From positions 62,001 to 126,000 of the forward strand of contig JAUJYN010000071.1 of the NCBI GenBank assembly GCA_030737835.1: a stretch of 64,000 nucleotides of DNA, read 5' to 3'. This document shows, one piece after another, positions 57,284 to 64,000 of this stretch. Under the pieces are notes generated by a model that saw only the letters and a list, made by a program, of their open reading frames with translations, made no database searches and was not told where the DNA came from. The position numbers were made by a program, and so were the translations under genes. This DNA is from Acorus gramineus. Its lineage: Eukaryota > Streptophyta > Magnoliopsida > Acorales > Acoraceae. Every line of letters starts with the position of its first letter. Position 1 is the stretch's first letter.

Positions 57284-59095
57284 TATCTTTTTTTTTATAT
57301 CTTTTTTGAGAGAATGGTAAGCATTCAACCTTAATTTTATTATTAAAAGAAAGGGAATGCCCAAAGAGGCGGAAAATGAAAAAACAAAACGGGAGAGAAC
57401 TTGGCGAGTCCCATTACCCGGTAGAAGAGAGGTCTACCGAGATGACAGGCCCCACCCTAGGCCTCCTTAGTCCACAAAACCTATCCTCCCCCCAAAGAAG
57501 GACACCTTGCTTGCTCCGATACAATGAACGCCCTAGTCCTGGATGAGGTTCATTGCCATATCCCAGATATTTTCAAAATATATCTTAGAACCCCTGAAAA
57601 CCGAGTGGTTTCGAGAAAGCCATAGGGCCCACGACACCACAGGAACTAAGGTCTAAAGAACTTTAGCCTGGATGCTCTTATCATCTACTCGAGAAAGCTT
57701 CTGACCGGCCTCCCACAAATCGTCCAAGGACAGAAGACTGTCATCAAAATTAGAAGCCATCTGAAGAGCGTGCTATGCCTGACGCACAAACGGGCATTCC
57801 ACAAAGATATGGGTTGTGGTTTCTGCACCACTAAGGCAAGATGGGCACACAGTATCGTCATGGGATGCCCACTTCGTGTGATACACCTTCATGAGAAGGC
57901 GGTCCTGATACAAGAACCACATAATTTTTTTTTTTCCATCTAAAGCCGGATCTATGGCCTCCAAATCTCCCTCGCCTTCCCCACTGTGGCCTCCACTGAA
58001 GGCTTGTTTCTTCTCCACCGGTCATAATAGCTTCAAATGAAGACCCTTTCCCTCTGTCGAGGTCTCCACACCATGGTATCTAGCCTGTCCTCCAAGCTTG
58101 GTGTTGAATGAAGCTCACAAAGAAGGTCCACCAACATATCTCCCTCGTTGCCCCGCAACCTCTTCCTCATTGTCACCTCCCAAACGCTATCAGAAGGTTG
58201 GTTAGTCCAGAACTGGGCTACCACCCCTTACTTGTCCACCGCAAGGTTGAAAAGTCGGGGGAAATCTAGCCTTCAATGTGGTATCCCAACTACACATCTT
58301 GCCAGAAAGAGACCTCCCTACCATTTCCAATCCGCCATCAAATAGCCTCCATAAAATGATCAGTGGCACTCAAGATGCCAGCCCAAACCGGGGAAGGTTT
58401 TGGAGAACGACGGGGAAATGAATCCAACTGATGACCACTCCACCGAAGCCTTTCAACTACCGCACTCTGCCAAATTAAAGAGCTTTGTGTAAGTAGCCTC
58501 CACTTCCATTTGCCGAGAAGGGCCTGATTCAAATATGCCAAATTCAGAACGCTTGCCCCTCCCAACTGCTTTCTACTACACAGTGCATCCCAGAGGAACC
58601 TTTTTCTGATCTTGGCTGTAGCGAGTAAGGCTCCCTTAGGAATCTTGAAAATGGACAAGATAAACATAGGTAGGTTGGAGAGCACCGCCTGGAGAAGTAC
58701 AAGCCGACCCCCAAAGCTCAAAACTTACTCTTCCACCCTTCAAGACGTTTCTCAAACTTCCCAATAAGAGGCTGCCATTCCGACTTAGTGAAACAGTCCA
58801 AGTGGAAGGGGAGACCGAGGTACGTGAACGGGAACCCAGCCACCTGACACTGAAGGATCTCGGAAAACCCATAGAGCATCTGTCTCTCCACAGGAATGCC
58901 CACCATAGCACTTTTTTGGAAGTTGATCTTCAAACCAAAGAGGAGTTCAAAACATTTGCATATGAGCTTTACACCCTGGATCGAGCCTCAAACCAAAGAG
59001 GAGTTCAAAACATTTGCATATGAGCTTCACACCCTGGATCGAGCTCTCGTCTGCACATAGAACAACTGTATTGTCCGCATACAGAGAACAAACAT
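57284..59095 (-). pseudogene. L1-type LINE, 3' part of ORF2, broken
   Basis: On the minus strand: YADNTVVLCADES (the RT catalytic box, with Asn in place of the second Asp, about 59050-59090), INFQKSAMVG, FTYLGLPF, then after frame changes MSFGGRLVLLQAVLSNLPMF and the zf-RVT domain (CPSCL...THIFVECPF, about 57785-57855). A tail with ALWLSRNHSVFRG follows. The plus-strand T-run at about 57284-57306 is the poly(A) tail. The element is 5'-truncated near 59095. A 58-bp tandem duplication (58931-58988 and 58989-59046) and other shifts destroy the frame. Confidence 0.82.
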
Positions 59096-61472
59096 TTGTA
59101 AATCTTTATTTTTCTTAAAAAATAAAAAAATAAATGGAGCATAATTTGCACTAGTGGAGTATGTACTGCACTAGGACAATATTTACTCCACTAATGGGGT
59201 GTATAGTCGAGTAGGGAACTGCCTCTGGACTGCAAATGGGATTGAGTGTATTATTACTCTATGCTATTTTAGTTAATTTAAAGTCCACAATGAACTTCCG
59301 GTTGATAATCTCCCAGTTATCAGGAGTGCACAACCTAGAGTTTTCTTTTGGTGGCATAGCCAACGATGATTTGATGAGTAGGTCTAAGTTATTGTGGGTC
59401 ATATTTGATGAAATAGTTTGTTGATTTATTTGCTAATTGATTTTGAGTTGGCAAAGAAGCTGTATAGAGGAGTTTAAAAAGTTAAGAGCAAACTAAAGGA
59501 AGAAGTGCGTTTTTAAACATATATGTTCCGATTATTCAATTGTAATTAGTTTGGTGCTCATCCCAACTTTTTTTTTAAAATATAATATTTTATTTATTAC
59601 TGTTGTTTATAATAAGTTTGCTACAGAAACCCTTCAACAAGAGAGGAAAGGAGATGTGGTGTTGTTATGGAAGGATCATCAAGCAGTTTTTTTTTAAATT
59701 TCTTTGCTTATCACCGATCACTAGTCAATGTAGAATATAGTTAGCATACAATGTTATGCGGAGATAAGGGGACTACTCAACATTACCATGCACTCCCAAT
59801 TTCTCTTCAATTTACACATATAGCTTTGGCAGTGTGTTTTTTTATTTGCATTTTATTCATTGCTCTTTCATAGCTACGTACCAATCTCCTTCCACTCTTC
59901 TAGCACTGGATTGTGTATCTTAAAGAGGGAGATGGAGAGATGGATGGGCAATAAACTTACTAATGGAAATTCAGGAAATTCGATGCATATGCATCCATCA
60001 TGTTCAAGGGAAAGTTTAGGAATATGGTTAGGGAAATGGTCCTCACCTTGTTCACCCATGGCTAGTACTATACATACTTTTGTTATCATTTATTCCCTTT
60101 CTGCCGAGAACTGGTCGCTTCAAAGGATTTCTTCCTTGGCCGGAAGAACGGTTTGGACTTTTTTTTTTAATATGCCTATGTTTTACATAAATGGAAACTC
60201 AAATAGAATCATAATTTAATCCTGTCTCAATAGACACATATGTTAGAAACTTTTGTAAGATGTGTATAAGTGCAGGTATTTTTATTCTGATTTGCACTCT
60301 TAAGGTGATTTTTCTTGAAGAGGTATAGTGGGTGAAACATGATTCCCCATCTAGTAATGGATCTACTAATGTGGAACACAATTGATTTTCATGTAGGATA
60401 ATAGTTCTAGTAAGTCATTCTACCTTTTTTGTTTGATTGAATGCGCTATTGGTTTTATTCAATGCGGAACAGGGTATGGGTCTGATTTTTCTTCCAGAAC
60501 CAGGCATTGAAGTGGAATAAGAAAGATGACTATGTCCATTCCAAGTCCTGCCCCCTTCCCTTGTTGGAAAATCTGAATAGCTTTTTATTCTATTTCAAAT
60601 TCCAATGCTTAAAACAAAACAGGGGTTACAATCTTCCTTTTGTGTCCTTGTGTGTGTGGGAAGGGGATTGTATATCTTCCAAAACCACAGTTTTTTTTTT
60701 TATCAGTCTCCTATTCACAAGAGCTACCCCTGCCTTGCAACAGCGTCCATGATTTCATTTGCCTTCCATTTCTCTCTCTGTTTTAGGAACTTCCCATATG
60801 CCAGAGGTCCTCATCACACTTTTTACTTGATATTAAGTTTTGTGTCAAGACACAACATGAGGTGTCTATAGTGAAGCAAAGAAAGAAGAACAAAGGAACA
60901 AATAAATACAAAGTAAAGGGCAGCGTGTGGTGGAAGGACTATGTGGTAGGAGCGAGCGTAGAATGGTTCAAGTACTTGAAACTGGAATAGTTACAGTTCT
61001 TGAGACTCTGTTAGTGGCTTGCAGTTGAGACGAATATAGACAGGCTGCAACTGAAATTCTAGAATGCCCCTAAATCATGGTGGTTTCCAGATGGAAAAGT
61101 GAATGATAAGTGATAACAATCTAATAGGTCATGCTCACATGGGAGTGGTGGTTTACAGTGTAGGGCTGAACAAGAACTGACTCAACCAATAATTTTCCTT
61201 GAATCACCTAGGGCGATTATTTGAAGAATCGATAAAAAATTGAACATTACATAACTTATAGGATTCCGAGTCTTGCAGTTAAGAATAAATTTCCATGGAG
61301 TTTTAAATTACCCTTGGAAAATATGATGAGAAATGATATTAAGAATCTTTCATTATTTGGGATATTTTTGTTGTTGGGGTCTATATGTGGTATTTTGTTA
61401 AGTCATTAGTATATGATCAGATTTATTTCTTAGGAGTTCTATTTTGTTTAGGGTTTATGTGCTCTATATAAG
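59096..61472. other. Gene-free region
   Basis: About 2.4 kb with only short open frames and T runs. I recognise no exon, RNA gene or element end. Confidence 0.5.
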
Positions 61473-62081
61473 AACATGGTTGAGATAGGAAAACCTAGTT
61501 TTGTTAATGATTAATTTGAAAGACTCTTGATTTTCATCACCCCTCTGTTCTGCATTAAAATGTCAGTAGGAGGCTTATGCAATGAAGAGTTAAATCTTGA
61601 TAAGAATGGCCATTGGACCTTTCTTTGCTGTGTTTTGATTGTTTTCACCCCCTCCCCTGTTCCAGAGGAGCGTGTTTTTCTTTGTTTTGTTCTCTCTGTT
61701 ACTCTCCTCCATCCGTACCAATTATAACACTTTGCTGGTTATAAAAGGTCTACATTTCCCATAAAAAAAGAATGGCCATGGGACTAAGTTTTTGAAGAAA
61801 TATTTTCCTCGTGCTTTCATTGCCTGGTAAGAGGTTTGCAATGGAGCCCATGAAAAATTCTGGAATGAAAGGCCTGGGGAGAGCATATGTATATGTTATT
61901 AGAGATTTGAATGAGGTAACTATAATGGAGAGTGAGAAGCCTGTTGTGAGTTCCATTTAGAGTCTGATTAAATCCCTTTCAGCCTTTTGTTTTGGAAGGT
62001 AATGCACAACATTCTGAAGTTTAAGATGTTAGTTGTTTGGATGAATTTTTTAGTCAGATAAGGATGATTGCATGCTTAACA
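61473..62081. repeat. Direct duplication, copy 1
   Basis: About 610 bp beginning AACATGGTTGAGATAGG and ending GCATGCTTAACA, roughly 90 percent similar by eye to 62224-62841. The interior includes a stretch reading DLNEVTIMESEKPVVSS then stop, conserved in both copies, but no family is recognised. Confidence 0.75.
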
Positions 62082-62223
62082 GGATATGTGAAGCAATGGC
62101 TTGGATTTTATGGCCTGTAATCTAATTGAACTAAGAATGCAAAGAAATTCTAGTAGTTGGTTAATGATATAAACTAATGGGAAATGCACTTACAATTAGA
62201 TTCAGTGCACTGTGAGATAGGAA

Positions 62224-62841
62224 AACATGGTTGAGATAGGAAACCCTAGTTTTGTTAATGATTAATTTGAAAGACTCTTGATTTTCACCACCCCCCTGTC
62301 CTGCATTAAAATGTCAGTAGGAGGCTGATGCAACGAAGAGTTCAATCTTTGTTGATAAGAATGGCCATGGGACCTTATTTTCTCTGTTTTGGTTGTTTTC
62401 ACCCCCTCCCCTGTTCCAGGAGAGCGTGTTTTTCTTTGTTTTGTTCCCTCTGTTACTCTCCTCCATCCATACTTCGGACCAATTGTAACTCTTTGCTGGT
62501 TATAAAAGGACTACATTTCCCATATAAAAAGAATGGCCATGGGAAAGTTTTTGAAGAAATATTTTCCTCATGCTTTCATTGCCCGGCAAGAGGTCTGCAA
62601 TGGAGCCCATGGAAAAATTCTGGAAGGAAAGGCCTGCGGAGAGCATATATATATGTTATGAGAGATTTGAATGAGGTAACTATAATAGAGAGTGAGAAGC
62701 CTGTTGTGAGTTCCATTTAGAGTCTGATTAAATCCCTTTCAGCCTTTTATTTTGGAAGGTAATGCACAACATTATGAAGTTTAAGGTGTTCGTTGTTTGG
62801 ATGAATTTTTTGGTCAGATGTGGATGATTGCATGCTTAACA
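62224..62841. repeat. Direct duplication, copy 2
   Basis: The second copy, with small insertions and deletions relative to copy 1. It stops at GCATGCTTAACA, precisely where an LTR element begins (62842). The conserved reading DLNEVTIIESEKPVVSS-stop is present. Confidence 0.75.
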
Positions 62842-64000
62842 TGTTGGGAATCGAATACATGAAAGCCTTCAACAAAACTCGAGATCGAACACAAGAACGG
62901 AACACCATCACACGAAGAACACAAGATATACGTGGTTCGGCCTAGGCTTACATTCACGGGGTGAAAACAGAGAATCCACTATAATAATTGGGATATAAAA
63001 ATACATTAAGAGACTCACAAACTCTATCATGGAGTTACACTCTCTTAGAACTCTCTCAACCTTACCCTTGGATCTCTACATTGTATCATGCTAAGTCTTG
63101 CCATTGAACCCTAGAGGATATATATATATATAATTTGAGGAACATCTTCCTCCGGACGTCTGCACCGCCGCATCTTCAAATCAATATATTGACTCAGTAA
63201 TCTCGTGCATCAGTCGCACACTCTCGATGTGCGTCTTTAAAGAAGATCGTCAAGATTCCACCTAGAACAAGCTACTGTATGCACTCCCAAGCTCCGAATA
63301 CATGGACTCTCCTTTTACCTGAACCGCTTGGGACGCCGCCTTTCCCGAACTCAGTTCAGAATGCCTTCTCCGTGTTGCATTGTTCCATCTTCTTCCGCAC
63401 AAACTCCATAGCCACATCACGTGCCTTGCATAGGTGAAAACACGCTCGTCGTCACCTACTGACTCGCGTCTTGTGTCCTCACACTTTCCTCCGCACGTGT
63501 CCTTGCTCCGTTGGCTTGCGCCCGTGCCCATGCCTCACCCTTGGCACGTCTCAACATGGCATTGTTGGGTGTGCCAAAATGGTCTTCATGCAAATCCCAT
63601 GTAATCAGGGATCTCAGGTTCATGCATACCAAATGCATGAAAAGCATTTTTTTTTCAATACACAGCTCATGTGTATTTTCTTCTTTGATACGATACCACC
63701 GTTGTTGGATCTTCCAACAACAATTCCGTTGATGATACGGGTTCATCGACCTGTGTCATTATTGATCCTTGTTCTTCAGATCTCGTCCTCCTAGGTTGAA
63801 ACCTAGAGCTCTTATACCACTTGTTGGAAATCGAATACGCGGAAGCCATCAACAATACTCGAGATCGAACACAAGATATACATAGTTTGGCTTATGCCTA
63901 CATCCACAGGGCCAAAACAGAGAATCTACTATAATAGTTGAGATACAAAAATACATTAAGAGCCCACAAACGCTCTCACAGAGTTACTCTCTTTTAGAAC
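62842..64000 (-). mobile_element. Short LTR retroelement (TRIM-like or deleted copia), cut by window end
   Basis: The sequence starting TGTTGGGAATCGAATAC at 62842 is repeated from 63822 (TGTTGGAAATCGAATAC) to the window end, sharing ACTCGAGATCGAACACAAG, AAAACAGAGAATC and AAAAATACATTAAGAG. Left of the second LTR, 63806-63819 reads on the minus strand TGGTATAAGAGCTC, an initiator tRNA-Met primer site with one change. The element thus points to the minus strand, with its 5' LTR at 63822 onward and its 3' LTR starting at 62842. The distance between LTR starts is only 980 bp and no gag or pol is present. The LTR length is unknown because the second copy is cut off. Confidence 0.72.
63806..63819 (-). 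other. Primer binding site, initiator tRNA-Met type
   Basis: Reads TGGTATAAGAGCTC on the minus strand, two bases beyond the LTR end. It differs by one base from the usual TGGTATCAGAGC. Confidence 0.7.

Noticed and set aside
59860..60219. Plus-strand open frame of 119 codons
   Set aside because: Low-complexity composition, no motif, and open frames on the opposite strand over the same DNA.
63262..63794. Several overlapping open frames on both strands
   Set aside because: They lie between the LTRs of a short non-coding retroelement and resemble no gag or pol protein.
1..64000. tRNA, rRNA, organelle DNA insertions or viral genes
   Set aside because: No cloverleaf gene, rRNA core sequence, plastid or mitochondrial gene, or viral gene was recognised on reading both strands; the tRNA-like boxes at 39.4 kb belong to a SINE.

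Overview
The window is nuclear DNA from a flowering plant, most likely a eudicot. The evidence is three spliced plant genes with short AT-rich introns and GT-AG (once GC-AG) junctions, a strongly AT-rich background, and a dense mix of plant transposable elements: Athila-type and copia-type retrotransposons, LINEs, a tRNA-derived SINE, and hAT, Mutator, CACTA and PIF/Harbinger DNA transposons. No genus can be named from sequence alone. No rRNA, tRNA, CRISPR array or bacterial-style operon is present.

Layout. 1-1579: 3' part of an intronless MULE-transposase-derived gene (MUSTANG-like), cut by the window start. 2966-4955 (+): a four-exon organelle RimP-like ribosome maturation protein. 6128-23183 (-): a 17-exon CULLIN-4 gene, the scaffold of CUL4-DDB1 ubiquitin ligases. 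Its intron 6 holds two nested hAT-type elements and a Tourist-like MITE. Its 7-kb intron 1 holds a decayed, 3'-truncated Athila-type retrotransposon on the opposite strand. 23.2-36.8 kb: gene-poor DNA with decayed CACTA transposase exons, O-fucosyltransferase exon remnants, a 216-bp CACTA-ended element, a 2-kb deleted MULE, a 164-bp LTR and AT-rich DNA. 36.9-37.5 kb: an inverted-repeat (foldback) element whose arms are tandem 33-bp units. 39.2-39.5 kb: a SINE. 39772-45434 (+): a 12-exon RPAP3-like TPR gene (R2TP co-chaperone). 46.5-49.4 kb: two head-to-tail PIF/Harbinger elements, the second with a broken transposase. 51.5-54.5 kb: a broken copia element (-). 55.4-56.1 kb: a diverged tandem duplication of about 315 bp. 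56.3-59.1 kb: two LINE remnants. 61.5-62.8 kb: a diverged direct duplication. 62.8-64 kb: a short LTR element (-) that landed in the second copy.

The three complete genes are ordinary housekeeping genes (organelle ribosome maturation, ubiquitin ligation, chaperone-assisted complex assembly) with no sign of co-regulation. RimP-like and CUL4 converge tail to tail. I found no convincing new multi-gene system. The most unusual signals are structural: the foldback element with 33-bp modular arms, the truncated retrotransposon that still has apparent target-site duplications at both edges, host-gene exons lying between CACTA coding and terminal sequences, and several insertions datable by nesting.
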